Source: an uncultured Methylophaga sp.
Lineage (GTDB): Bacteria; Pseudomonadota; Gammaproteobacteria; Nitrosococcales; Methylophagaceae
Assembly (NCBI GenBank): GCA_947631375.1
Contig: CANRLD010000030.1
Location: 1-13,553, forward strand
Direction: 5' to 3'
DNA length: 13,553 nt
Shown one piece after another: positions 1 to 7,618 of this stretch. A program made the translations under genes and the position numbers. The notes under the pieces were generated by a model, which ran no database searches, was not told where the DNA came from, and saw nothing but the letters and a program-made list of their open reading frames with translations. The number at the start of each line of letters is the position of its first letter. Within the stretch, counting starts at the first letter, position 1.

Positions 1-11
1 GCTTGTATACC

Positions 12-49
12 AAAGAGGCCATCCCATAACGGGGTGGCCTCTTTTTTTT
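12..49 (+). terminator. Rho-independent terminator for a plus-strand gene outside the window
   Basis: A 14-bp stem (12-25 pairing with 31-44, with one T-G wobble) closes a 5-base loop (ATAAC), and a run of eight T (42-49) overlaps and follows the right arm on the plus strand. This is a textbook intrinsic terminator read left to right, so a plus-strand gene probably ends just left of the window and converges on cysK. Read on the minus strand the hairpin is followed by only three T, so it could help stop cysK transcription but would be weaker in that direction. Confidence 0.85.
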
Positions 50-72
50 ATGCACGGGGGCTTTACTAAAAC

Positions 73-118
73 GAAGACCAGCTTCCCCGCAAAGACGGAG
101 GATATCCGTCAGCGCGGG
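73..118 (-). terminator. Compound stem-loop just downstream of cysK
   Basis: Directly after the cysK stop codon there is a nested hairpin. An inner 6-bp stem (94-99 with 105-110, GACGGA/TCCGTC, 5-base loop) sits inside an outer 5-bp GC stem (86-90 with 114-118, CCCGC/GCGGG). On the minus strand a further short GAAG/CTTC hairpin (73-76 with 82-85) follows, then a TTTT. It may act as the cysK terminator or as a 3'-end stabiliser. The U-tract is short and separated from the main stem, so the terminator call is weak. Confidence 0.35.
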
Positions 119-127
119 TAGTAAATG

Positions 128-1084
128 CTAGGATTGCATTGCCAACCAATCGTCATCAGAGCCGTCATTGACATCATCAAACAGATAGGTTGATAAGTAA
201 CGTTCGCCGGTATCAGGCAACATCGCCAGGAGCACGCTGCCTTTGGCCGCCTTTTCAGCAACTTTTATCGCTGCAGCAAGTGTTCCACCTGAAGAGAGGC
301 CGCAGAAGATGCCTTCTTCTCTGGCAAGGCGTAGCGCCCAGTTTTTTGACTCTTCGTCAGTTACCGACACTAGGCTATCGTAAACATCACGGTTTAAAAC
401 TTCTGGAATAAAGTCTGGCGTCCATCCTTGTACTTTATGTGGCTGCCAGTCGTTGCCGGCGAGCATTGCTGCAGTTTCAGGCTCAGCAGCAATAATATTA
501 ATATCCGGGCGAGCAAGCTTGAGCATTTCTCCTGTTCCGGTCAAGGTACCACCAGTGCCCCAGCCTGACACCCAGTAGTCCAGACGTTTTCCTGCAAAAT
601 CACTCAGGATTTCGGGGCCTGTGGTATTGCGGTGGTAAGCGGGATTGGCAGGGTTTTCAAATTGTCTGGCAAGAAACCAGCCGTGTTTTTCTGCTAATTG
701 CTCTGCTTTTTTGACCATGCCGGTGCCTTTTTCTGCAGCGGGGGTCAGGATAACTTTGGCACCTAATGCGCGCATAATCTTGCGGCGCTCAATGGAAAAG
801 GTTTCAACCATGGTCGCGACGAATGGGTAGCCTTTTGCAGCACAAACCATGGCCAAAGCGATGCCGGTGTTACCTGAAGTCGCTTCAACAACGGTTTGTC
901 CGGGCTTTAGCACTCCCCGCTTTTCGGCATCCTCAATAACGGCAAATGCGAGACGATCTTTGACGGAAGCCATTGGGTTGAAAGCCTCAATCTTGACGTA
1001 CATTTCAACGTGTTCAGGTGCAATCTTGTTAAGGCGTATGATGGGAGTGTTGCCGATGGTGTCGAGAATGCTGTTGTAAATCAT
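128..1084 (-). CDS. cysK: Cysteine synthase (O-acetylserine sulfhydrylase), CysK/CysM family
   Basis: This PLP enzyme condenses O-acetylserine with sulfide to give L-cysteine and acetate in the cytoplasm, the last step of assimilatory cysteine synthesis. The 318-residue protein is full length for the family. The PLP lysine is K42 in the motif NPMASVKDR, the SGNTG substrate loop is at 70-74, the phosphate-binding GTGGTLTG is at 176-183, and GLSSGG (262-267) and PDTGERYLST (290-299) close the fold. The GERYLST ending resembles CysK more than CysM, but the A/B distinction is not certain from sequence alone. The ATG start matches the family N-terminus (LDTIGNTP). Its Shine-Dalgarno is weak. The gene is separated by 291 bp from the MFS gene upstream, so it probably has its own promoter or leader. 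It ends in an acidic tail after YLFDD. Confidence 0.93.
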   Translation of the reverse strand: MIYNSILDTIGNTPIIRLNKIAPEHVEMYVKIEAFNPMASVKDRLAFAVIEDAEKRGVLKPGQTVVEATSGNTGIALAMVCAAKGYPFVATMVETFSIERRKIMRALGAKVILTPAAEKGTGMVKKAEQLAEKHGWFLARQFENPANPAYHRNTTGPEILSDFAGKRLDYWVSGWGTGGTLTGTGEMLKLARPDINIIAAEPETAAMLAGNDWQPHKVQGWTPDFIPEVLNRDVYDSLVSVTDEESKNWALRLAREEGIFCGLSSGGTLAAAIKVAEKAAKGSVLLAMLPDTGERYLSTYLFDDVNDGSDDDWLAMQS

Positions 1085-1123
1085 AATTGCTCTGTCAGTT
1101 TGATTAGAAAACCAAAGCTTACA

Positions 1124-1273
1124 CTAAATCGCCAAGGTAAAAAATTGTCGGGCAGCCTCGTCGGACAGGACAGTAGTTATCGCTGTGCTCTCTGGTTCAG
1201 GGTTGAGAACAGCGCAGACCTGTTTCTCTATTGAGCAACAGACTTCACCTTTACACCAGATTGAGAAATGCAT
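1124..1273 (-). CDS. Possible small Cys-containing ORF upstream of cysK
   Basis: The 291-bp gap between the MFS gene and cysK contains a 49-codon ORF on the same strand. It starts at ATG (1271-1273) and stops at TAG, 39 nt before the cysK start. A GGGG stretch lies close upstream of the ATG as a possible ribosome site, with rather short spacing. The predicted peptide begins MHFSIWCKGEVCC and has four cysteines, at positions 7, 12, 13 and 20, then an unremarkable acidic/hydrophobic C-terminal half. I do not recognise a family. It could be a cysteine-sensing leader peptide, a small unrelated protein or chance. No terminator-type hairpin is visible between it and cysK, so a classical attenuator is not supported. 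Confidence 0.25.
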   Translation of the reverse strand: MHFSIWCKGEVCCSIEKQVCAVLNPEPESTAITTVLSDEAARQFFTLAI

Positions 1274-1325
1274 ATCCCCTTAGTAGTCAGAAGCAGTGAC
1301 TGAGCTTTGAGTTTATAGCCGGAAA

Positions 1326-1343
1326 CTATCAGTTCTGTGATAG
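1326..1343 (-). other. Short stem-loop after the MFS transporter gene
   Basis: A perfect 6-bp stem (CTATCA/TGATAG, 6-base loop) lies 32 bp past the MFS stop codon and is followed on the minus strand by TTT. It is too weak to call a terminator with confidence, but it is the only plausible transcript-end signal before cysK. The rest of the 1085-1375 gap shows no clear sigma-70 promoter; only poor -35/-10 matches are visible. Confidence 0.2.
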
Positions 1344-1375
1344 CGATGGGAAATCTGCCAACAATATGGCGCTGA

Positions 1376-2542
1376 TTATTTGAGTGTGTTGCTAGGCGGC
1401 ACCTGAAGCCAGATAAAACCGATCAGAAAGGCACTGATGGCGATTAACGCAGCAAAAATGAAAGTCATCGTTGGGCCAGGTGACAGCCATAGGTAACCGC
1501 TAAGCAGACTGCCTATCGCGCCGCCTGCGCCAAAGCTTATACTGCTGTACAGTGCTTGTCCGCGACCTTGATTACGCCCTGTAAAATGCAAATGTACCCA
1601 GGCGATCGCTGCAGCATGATAGGCACCGTAGCTGGCTGCATGTAATGACTGTGCGATCACAAGAATCGGCAGTTGTTCAGCAAAAAAAGCAATCAGCAGC
1701 CAACGTAAGGCGGTGAGAAGCAGGCTGGCCAGTAATACCTTGCGAATACCAAAGCGAGGTAACCAACGGTGCATCAGCAGAAAAACCATCATTTCAGCGA
1801 CAACACCCAATGCCCATAATTGACCAATCAGCGTACGATCATAACCATAGGTTTCGAGATAAATGCTGTAAAAGGTGTAGTAGGGGCCATGACTGGCCAG
1901 CATTAAAAAACAAATAGCCAGAAATGCCTGTACAGAAGGCTGCTTAAGCAGCTGTTTTATCGGAATATGATTGAGACTAAGATGACGGCTGGCTGATTCG
2001 GGCACCAGCAAGCTGGCGAGCCAGATGCCACCGATGGAAAGCATCAGGGCATACGGCACGATAGCGGCGTCATATTTGTCCAGTAACCAGCCGAGTGCCA
2101 TTACCACGAAAATAAAGCCAATCGATCCCCAAACGCGGATTTTGCTGTAATGATGGCTGTGCTCTCCTAAGTGTTGTAGCGTGGTGACTTCAAATTGCGG
2201 GAGAGAAGCATTCCAGAAAAAGCTGAAGACCATCAATACAATTGCTACCCAGAGATAGCTTTGCGAGATAAAAATTCCCGAGAACGCCACCAGACTGAGC
2301 AAGCTGGCGAAGCGAACAATGCGCAGGCGCTGACCACGATGATCAGCGATCCAGCCCCACACATTCGGCGCGATAATACGGGTGGCCAGCAAAATGGCTG
2401 TTAACTCACCAATTTGTCGTGCGTTGAAACCTTCCCATTGCAGATACAGGCTCCAATAGGGTACAAAAATACCCAACGTAGCGAAGTAAAACAGATAAAA
2501 GCTTGATAACCGCCAGTATGGAATACCAGAAAAAGGCACCAA
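1376..2542 (-). CDS. MFS transporter, phenylpropionate/nucleoside-permease-like (HcaT-type)
   Basis: This is a 388-residue integral inner-membrane protein with about 12 hydrophobic segments, typical in length for a major facilitator. The N-terminus (residues 8-30, IPYWRLSSFYLFYFATLGIF and onward) and the following GWIADHRGQR loop, which corresponds to the MFS loop 2-3 motif, resemble the MFS_1-like group that includes 3-phenylpropionate (HcaT) and nucleoside permeases. The substrate cannot be read from sequence. It follows aroC by only 9 bp, an arrangement also known from pseudomonads, so the two are probably cotranscribed. The start appears to be TTG, immediately followed by a GTG codon that could be used instead. 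No ATG or clear Shine-Dalgarno sequence is present, so translation may be coupled to aroC termination. Confidence 0.85.
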   Translation of the reverse strand: MVPFSGIPYWRLSSFYLFYFATLGIFVPYWSLYLQWEGFNARQIGELTAILLATRIIAPNVWGWIADHRGQRLRIVRFASLLSLVAFSGIFISQSYLWVAIVLMVFSFFWNASLPQFEVTTLQHLGEHSHHYSKIRVWGSIGFIFVVMALGWLLDKYDAAIVPYALMLSIGGIWLASLLVPESASRHLSLNHIPIKQLLKQPSVQAFLAICFLMLASHGPYYTFYSIYLETYGYDRTLIGQLWALGVVAEMMVFLLMHRWLPRFGIRKVLLASLLLTALRWLLIAFFAEQLPILVIAQSLHAASYGAYHAAAIAWVHLHFTGRNQGRGQALYSSISFGAGGAIGSLLSGYLWLSPGPTMTFIFAALIAISAFLIGFIWLQVPPSNTLK

Positions 2543-2551
2543 TTATGTTGA

Positions 2552-3649
2552 CTAGGCTTGTGCCGGGATAACCGGTGTATCAGTGGCCACATCCATATTC
2601 TGCGCCCGATGGCGTAATACATGATCCATCAATACCAGTGCCAGCATGGCTTCAGCAATGGGGGTGGCACGAATGCCGACGCACGGATCATGGCGGCCAT
2701 GGGTCACCACTTCTATTGGTTGGCCAGACGTATTGATACTGCGTCCGGGAAGCCGAAGACTGGAAGTAGGTTTTAAGGCGATGCTGACCAGTATATCCTG
2801 ACCGCTGGAGATTCCGCCCAAGGTGCCGCCGGCATGATTGCTGAGAAATCCTTCGGGTGTTATTTCGTCACGATGTTCAGTACCTTTCTGGGTAACGGAG
2901 GCAAAACCGGCACCAATCTCGACGCCTTTAACCGCATTGATACTCATCATCGCGTGGGCGATATCAGCATCAAGTCGATCAAAAACAGGTTCACCCAAAC
3001 CAGGGGGAACATTGCGGGCTATAACATTGACACGGGCGCCGATGGAGTTACCTTCCTTACGCAGGGCATCCATATACTGTTCCAGCTGGGCCTCCTTCTG
3101 CGGATCGGGATTGAAAAAAGCACTTTTCCCAATATGTTGCCAATCAAGGTTTTCGATGGTGATAGGGCCAAGCTGGCTTAAGTAACCCTGAATTTCAATA
3201 CCATAACGTTGTTTGAGGTATTTTTTGGCAATTCCAGCCGCTGCAACGCGCATCGCTGTTTCACGTGCAGAAGAGCGGCCGCCACCCCGGTAATCACGAA
3301 AGCCATATTTATGATGATAGGCATAATCGGCATGTGCGGGACGAAACTGTTCCGCGATATTGCTGTAATCCTTGGAGCGTTGATCAACATTTTCAATTAG
3401 CAGACCAATAGGTGTTCCAGTGGTTTTACCGTCAAACACACCTGAAAGAATTTTGACCTGATCTGGTTCTCGTCGCTGCGTTTCGTGACGACTTTTCCCG
3501 GGACGCCGCCGATCCAGATCGCCTTGTAGATCGGCTTCGGACAGGGCCAGGCCTGGAGGACAGCCATCAATAATGCAGCCTAAGGCTGTGCCATGGCTTT
3601 CGCCAAAGGTGGTGATGGTGAAAAGTTTTCCGAAACTGTTGCCCGACAT
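2552..3649 (-). CDS. aroC: Chorismate synthase
   Basis: AroC converts 5-enolpyruvylshikimate-3-phosphate to chorismate using reduced FMN, the final common step towards aromatic amino acids, folate and quinones. The 365-residue protein is full length. All family signatures are visible: GESHG (16-20) followed by the IDGCPPG stretch, the DYRGGGRSSARETA region (119-132), HAGGTLGGISSGQ near residue 272, and the C-terminal RATPIAEAMLALVLMDHVL near 328. The ATG start gives the usual N-terminus MSGNSFGKLF, with a modest GGA ribosome site 9 nt upstream. It lies 14 bp after mgtE and 9 bp before the MFS gene, so it is likely part of a continuous transcript. Confidence 0.97.
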   Translation of the reverse strand: MSGNSFGKLFTITTFGESHGTALGCIIDGCPPGLALSEADLQGDLDRRRPGKSRHETQRREPDQVKILSGVFDGKTTGTPIGLLIENVDQRSKDYSNIAEQFRPAHADYAYHHKYGFRDYRGGGRSSARETAMRVAAAGIAKKYLKQRYGIEIQGYLSQLGPITIENLDWQHIGKSAFFNPDPQKEAQLEQYMDALRKEGNSIGARVNVIARNVPPGLGEPVFDRLDADIAHAMMSINAVKGVEIGAGFASVTQKGTEHRDEITPEGFLSNHAGGTLGGISSGQDILVSIALKPTSSLRLPGRSINTSGQPIEVVTHGRHDPCVGIRATPIAEAMLALVLMDHVLRHRAQNMDVATDTPVIPAQA

Positions 3650-3663
3650 AAAAATAATCCGAG

Positions 3664-5022
3664 TTAAACAAGAAATAGGGTCGCCAAACCAAGAAAGGTC
3701 ATAAAGCCAACCACATCAGTAATGGTTATCAGTAGCACGCTACCGGATAAAGCGGGGTCGATACCCATTCGCTTCAAGCTTAAAGGAATAAGCACCCCAA
3801 CGATTGCCGCCGTCATCATGTTAATAATAATGGCAATGCCGATTATGGTACCGAGAAACAGACTGTCAAACCATAGGTAAGTCACAAAGGCGATGGCAAA
3901 GGCCCAAATCAGTCCATTGGCAACACCGATCAAAAACTCCTTGCGGAGTAACCAGCGTTGGTTTTTATCGTTCAGTTGGTCGAGGGCGATGGAGCGAACC
4001 ACTAATGTCAATGTCTGGCTGCCAGCAATGCCGCCCATGCTGGCGACAACGGGCATCAGTATGGCTAATGCAACGAGTTGCTCAATGGTGGCATCAAACA
4101 GGCCAATGACTGATGCTACCAGAAACGCCATTAACAGATTAAGTCCCAGCCAGACCGAGCGGCGATGTACGCTTTTTTTGACTGGTGCAAAGGTATCTTC
4201 ATCTTCACTCAGCCCTGCCATGCTTAACAGCGAGTGATCGGCCTCATCCCTGATGACATCAACCACGTCATCAATGGTAATCCGTCCGAGTAGACGATTC
4301 TCTTTATCCACCACCGGTGCGGAAATCAGATCATGCTTTTCAAAGCGGCGCGCGACATCACGATCTGGCATATTCGCCGGAATCGGCTCAATCTGATGCG
4401 ACATCGCCTCGCGAACGGTAAGTGAGCGGCTACGACTGACAACTTGAGATAGACGTAACGTGCCAAGATATTTGTCTTTGTGATCGACCACATACAGGCT
4501 GTCAGTGTTTTCCGGTAATTCCCCGTACATACGCAAATAACGCAGCACTACTTCCAGGGTAATATCCGCGCGCACCGTGACCACATCAGTGTTCATTAAG
4601 CCACCGGCAGTATCTTCTTCATACGCCAGAATGGCTTCTATACGGCGGCGGCGTTGCGAGTCCATCGCTCGCAGCACCTCTTGCATCACGTGACCGGGCA
4701 AGTCTTGCAGAATGTCAACTACGTCATCTGTTTCCAGATCTTCGGTCGCGTTCAGTAAATCGGCGATATCCATACCGGTCATCAGATCAGTACGTACATC
4801 TTCACCAATATACGAAAGTACTTCACCGCGTAAATCCGGACTGATAATCGGCCAGCAGACTTTTCGTTCTGTCGGTGGCAGTGATTCCAATAAATGTGCT
4901 GTTTCTGCAGGGTGCAGGCTTGCCAGCAAGCGACGCATTCTGACAAACCGCCCGCTTTGCAACGCTTCAGAAAACGCCTTCAATGATTGATTGAGGCTGT
5001 GATTGTGGTCCCGTTTTGACAT
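3664..5022 (-). CDS. mgtE: MgtE-family magnesium channel/transporter
   Basis: MgtE is an inner-membrane Mg2+ channel gated by cytoplasmic Mg2+ binding. The 452 residues show the full architecture: an alpha-helical MgtE N domain (about 15-140), a CBS-domain pair (about 140-265), a plug/linker helix, and five membrane segments (about 290-452). The pore signature appears as PVVASMGGIAGSQ (324-336), where the commoner GGNAG reads GGIAG, a variant I believe occurs in other proteobacterial MgtEs. The membrane Asp equivalent to the Thermus pore residue is D436 in TDVVGFMTFLGLATL. The gene follows the PTS cluster by 80 bp, containing a hairpin, and precedes aroC by 14 bp. The upstream gap is too short for an M-box Mg2+ riboswitch. 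Confidence 0.95.
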   Translation of the reverse strand: MSKRDHNHSLNQSLKAFSEALQSGRFVRMRRLLASLHPAETAHLLESLPPTERKVCWPIISPDLRGEVLSYIGEDVRTDLMTGMDIADLLNATEDLETDDVVDILQDLPGHVMQEVLRAMDSQRRRRIEAILAYEEDTAGGLMNTDVVTVRADITLEVVLRYLRMYGELPENTDSLYVVDHKDKYLGTLRLSQVVSRSRSLTVREAMSHQIEPIPANMPDRDVARRFEKHDLISAPVVDKENRLLGRITIDDVVDVIRDEADHSLLSMAGLSEDEDTFAPVKKSVHRRSVWLGLNLLMAFLVASVIGLFDATIEQLVALAILMPVVASMGGIAGSQTLTLVVRSIALDQLNDKNQRWLLRKEFLIGVANGLIWAFAIAFVTYLWFDSLFLGTIIGIAIIINMMTAAIVGVLIPLSLKRMGIDPALSGSVLLITITDVVGFMTFLGLATLFLV

Positions 5023-5062
5023 ATCCGGTCCAGATGGTATCGGTTTATTGGAGGCCCGTCAT

Positions 5063-5098
5063 TTTAGCCTGCATCGGTTGATGCAGGGTAGCGCTAAA
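5063..5098 (-). other. Bulged stem-loop between ptsI and mgtE
   Basis: An uninterrupted 8-bp stem (CCTGCATC 5068-5075 with GATGCAGG 5080-5087) closes a 4-base loop. It is extended past a 6-base one-sided bulge by 5 bp (5063-5067 with 5094-5098). Neither strand has a proper U-tract after it, so it is not a canonical terminator. It begins 5 bases past the ptsI stop codon, so it could serve as an RNA processing or 3'-stability element that sets mgtE expression apart from the PTS genes. Confidence 0.5.
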
Positions 5099-5102
5099 TC
5101 GC

Positions 5103-6854
5103 CTAATGATGGATTGGAGCGTTAATTTGCTCAAGCAACATGTCGGCCTCGAGCGCGTCGGATACCTGCATAATGTCGAGTGTATTTTCAGGCAGTAGTG
5201 ATAGATCCGTTTCGTTAATGATTTGTTTAATTTCCAGCAAAGCGTTGGGGTGCATGCTGAACGATTCCAGGCCCATCGCCAGCAGCAAACGGGTGTAGCG
5301 TGGATCGCCGGCCATTTCGCCACACATTGAAACAGGAACATGATGTTTTCTGCCAGCTTCCAGCGTCATGTGGATAAGCCGTAATACGGCCGGATGAAGT
5401 GGATCATAAAGATAGTTAACCGTGTCATCAATACGGTCTATGGCCAGCGTATATTGAATGAGATCATTGGTACCAATAGACAGAAAATCCACATGACGGG
5501 CAAACATTTCAGCGCATACTGCGCTTGCTGGTATTTCGATCATTGCGCCGACCTCTATTTGACGGTCGTACTCCAGTGATTCCTTATCCAGTTCCAACTT
5601 GCATTGTTCCAGCAGATTTCTGGCCTGTAGCAGCTCATGCATGCTGGAGATCATTGGGAACATGATTTTTATTTTCCCGTAGGCGGATGCCCGCAAGATC
5701 GCCCGTAATTGGGTGCGAAACATCGTAGGCTGAGTGAGGCACAAGCGAATAGCCCGGAGTCCCAATGCGGGGTTGGTTACCACGGTTTGTGTCTGATGAC
5801 GACCACCATCGACGGTTTTATCCGCCCCTAAATCAAAGGTGCGAATAGTAACGGGCTGGTTGTTCATGCCTTCTACTACGTCACGATAGGCAGCCAGTTG
5901 TTCTTCTTCCTCCGGTGGTGTTAGCCGGTTCATATAGAGAAATTCGGTACGATATAAACCAATACCTTGTGCGCCGGCGTTGCTAATGGTTGGCACATCT
6001 TCAGGCAGCTCGGCATTGGCGAGCAGGGTAATGGTCTTGCCATCGCGGGTGCGGGTTGGCTGGGATTTATAGCGGCTTAACGATGAAATGTGTTCATCAA
6101 AGGCAACTCGCCGCTGTTGATATTCTTTGAGCGTAATGTCGTCGGCATTTGCAATCACAATACCAATTTCACCATCAACGATCAGTGGTTCATTATCCTG
6201 CACATAACGACGTACAGAATCGACACCAACTATCGCTGGAATACCCAGACTGCGCGCCAGGATAGTGGTGTGTGAGGTGGCGCCACCATGTTCGGTAATA
6301 AACGCGACAATCCCCTGATGCTGCATTAGTACAGTGTCAGCAGGTGTCAGATCTTCTGCAATAACGATATGGCCCTTGAGACGGCCATCGGCAATTTCAT
6401 GATCAGCGACAGTTTGATCAGCCAGAATACGGTGGACGCGGTTGACCACGTGATTCACATCATCACGACGTGTCCGCAGGTAGGGATCATCCATTTCATT
6501 GAATACACTGATCAAGGCGTCACGCTGCAATTGCAGTGCCCATTCCGCATTGCAACGGCGCTGACGAATCATGTCGACAGGGACCTTGGTAAGAGATGAA
6601 TCATTGAGCATTAAAATATGCGTATCAATGAAAGAGGTCACATCATCTGGTGCATTGGCTGGAATGTGATTACGAATCGACTTCAGTTGTTGCTTGGCCT
6701 GATCAATCGCATCCAGCAGGCGTTCTACTTCCTGTTCAATTGAAAATGCCGGGATAAGGTACTCGCGAACATCCGGCTGGTTATGAAACAGGATATGCGC
6801 ACGACCGATAGCAATGCCCCGTGAAACTCCGATCCCCTGGAGTTCTAGTGTCAT
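5103..6854 (-). CDS. ptsI: Phosphoenolpyruvate-protein phosphotransferase (Enzyme I of the PTS)
   Basis: EI takes phosphate from PEP and passes it to HPr, starting the cytoplasmic PTS relay. The 583-residue length matches sugar-type EI; there is no N-terminal GAF domain, which distinguishes it from PtsP (EI-Ntr). The phospho-histidine is H195 in GGATSHTTI (190-198). The PEP-binding barrel shows GLYRTEFLYM (299-308), the DFLSIGTNDLIQYTLAIDR signature (457-474 region) and the catalytic cysteine C511 in SMCGEMAGDP. The ATG overlaps the HPr stop codon (ATGA), with GGAGAGG as a good ribosome site, so it is translationally coupled to HPr. No EIIB or EIIC gene is nearby, implying a regulatory rather than a transport role. 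Confidence 0.95.
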   Translation of the reverse strand: MTLELQGIGVSRGIAIGRAHILFHNQPDVREYLIPAFSIEQEVERLLDAIDQAKQQLKSIRNHIPANAPDDVTSFIDTHILMLNDSSLTKVPVDMIRQRRCNAEWALQLQRDALISVFNEMDDPYLRTRRDDVNHVVNRVHRILADQTVADHEIADGRLKGHIVIAEDLTPADTVLMQHQGIVAFITEHGGATSHTTILARSLGIPAIVGVDSVRRYVQDNEPLIVDGEIGIVIANADDITLKEYQQRRVAFDEHISSLSRYKSQPTRTRDGKTITLLANAELPEDVPTISNAGAQGIGLYRTEFLYMNRLTPPEEEEQLAAYRDVVEGMNNQPVTIRTFDLGADKTVDGGRHQTQTVVTNPALGLRAIRLCLTQPTMFRTQLRAILRASAYGKIKIMFPMISSMHELLQARNLLEQCKLELDKESLEYDRQIEVGAMIEIPASAVCAEMFARHVDFLSIGTNDLIQYTLAIDRIDDTVNYLYDPLHPAVLRLIHMTLEAGRKHHVPVSMCGEMAGDPRYTRLLLAMGLESFSMHPNALLEIKQIINETDLSLLPENTLDIMQVSDALEADMLLEQINAPIHH

Positions 6855-7120
6855 TGACCCTCTCCGAAGTAGTCAGCAATCAAATGCTCAATAGCTTGCA
6901 ATGCCGCGTCAGCATCGTCACCTTCAGCGGTTACACGGATATTGGTTCCTTTGGCGGCGGCCAGCATCATCACACCCATAATGCTTTTACCATTCACTTC
7001 ACGGCTGTCACGTGAGACATGGATAGTGGCGTTAAACTCGGAAGCCGTCATTACAAACTTGGCCGCTGCCCGAGCATGCAGTCCGAGTTTATTGATAATA
7101 GTGAATGTTTGTTCTTTCAT
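6851..7120 (-). CDS. ptsH: HPr family phosphocarrier with both His15 and Ser46
   Basis: This 89-residue protein is the small cytoplasmic phosphocarrier between EI and EIIA proteins. The EI-phosphorylated histidine is H15 in NKLGLHARAAAKFV. The regulatory serine is S46 in EVNGKSIMGVMML, exactly at the position targeted by HPr kinase. Retention of Ser46 agrees with the hprK gene three reading frames upstream. ATGA overlaps at both ends, with the EIIA stop codon and the EI start codon, make it the centre of a tightly coupled EIIA-HPr-EI unit. It could equally be named npr, given its regulatory context next to rpoN/ptsN. Confidence 0.93.
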   Translation of the reverse strand: MKEQTFTIINKLGLHARAAAKFVMTASEFNATIHVSRDSREVNGKSIMGVMMLAAAKGTNIRVTAEGDDADAALQAIEHLIADYFGEGQ

Positions 7121-7521
7121 GGGCGATATCCTGAGTGATGACAGCGAACAATGCCCTCTTGGCCACCACTAATAGCTTTATTTTCAAGTTCGTCAAGACT
7201 TAACGTCGGGTAGTTTAAAACGCGTATTAACATGGGAAGATTCAGGCCGGAGACGATGCGGATGTCGTCACGATCTGACACGGCACAGGCAATATTGCTG
7301 GGCGTTGAGCCAAACATATCGGTCAGAATTAAAATACCATTTCCTTGATCCAGACCGAGCAGCTCACCATTCAACTGTTTACGAATGGCATCGGGGTTAT
7401 CTTTTACTTCGATTGAAATAACTTTGGTTGGTAACGGACAACAAGACAACATCTGTTTGGCTGTGTTGATTAATTCAGTGCCAATATGGTTGTGCGATAC
7501 GATTAAAATACCTACGGTCAT
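7117..7521 (-). CDS. PTS EIIA component, mannose/fructose family (stand-alone)
   Basis: This is a 134-residue single-domain EIIA of the mannose superfamily, a cytoplasmic phosphoacceptor from HPr. The phospho-histidine is H10 in ILIVSHNHIG, and the second active-site signature is TDMFGSTPSN (67-76). No IIB, IIC or IID partner is encoded here, so it probably serves as a phosphorylation-dependent regulator, as proposed for the equivalent genes in other proteobacteria. I chose the ATG at 7521 because it gives the normal family N-terminus (MTVGILIV) and has an AAGAGA ribosome site. The frame stays open back to a TTG at 7608, but those 29 extra residues look non-homologous. Its stop overlaps the HPr start as ATGA. 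Confidence 0.88.
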   Translation of the reverse strand: MTVGILIVSHNHIGTELINTAKQMLSCCPLPTKVISIEVKDNPDAIRKQLNGELLGLDQGNGILILTDMFGSTPSNIACAVSDRDDIRIVSGLNLPMLIRVLNYPTLSLDELENKAISGGQEGIVRCHHSGYRP

Positions 7522-7618
7522 TTGGGGTCTCTTGCTCACCGGCAAAAAATGCGCCTGGACGGCTGATTTATCGCCAACGAATTTAATAGATATCGGGTGT
7601 TTAGGCAAATAAAAATGT
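7522..7618 (-). other. 97-bp gap between hprK and the EIIA gene, where rapZ would be expected
   Basis: In many proteobacteria rapZ lies next to ptsN/hprK and upstream of the EIIA or HPr gene. Here only 97 bp separate hprK from EIIA, with no RapZ-like residues visible in the open frame. A poor sigma-70-like pair can be seen (TTGCCT and TTAAAT with a 16-bp spacer, 4 of 6 matches each), which might give the EIIA-HPr-EI unit its own promoter. This is weak evidence. Confidence 0.3.

Noticed and set aside
1085..1375. Sigma-70 promoter for cysK
   Set aside because: Candidate pairs such as CCGACA and TTTAGT with a 17-bp spacer match only 4 of 6 bases each and lie inside the small ORF; too weak to list as a feature.
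2834..3185. Two 115-codon plus-strand ORFs
   Set aside because: Both lie wholly inside aroC in antisense frames; their sequences show no domain features and follow from the codon use of aroC.
5023..5102. M-box or other Mg2+ riboswitch in front of mgtE
   Set aside because: The gap is 80 bp and contains one simple bulged hairpin without a terminator; the M-box needs a much longer leader.
7117..7608. Longer 163-residue version of the EIIA gene starting at TTG 7608
   Set aside because: The extra 29 residues are not family-like, and the ATG at 7521 gives the canonical N-terminus with a ribosome site.
7522..7618. Remnant of rapZ between hprK and the EIIA gene
   Set aside because: The one open frame I read through the gap shows no RapZ-like C-terminal motif, so the absence is noted but a pseudogene is not claimed.
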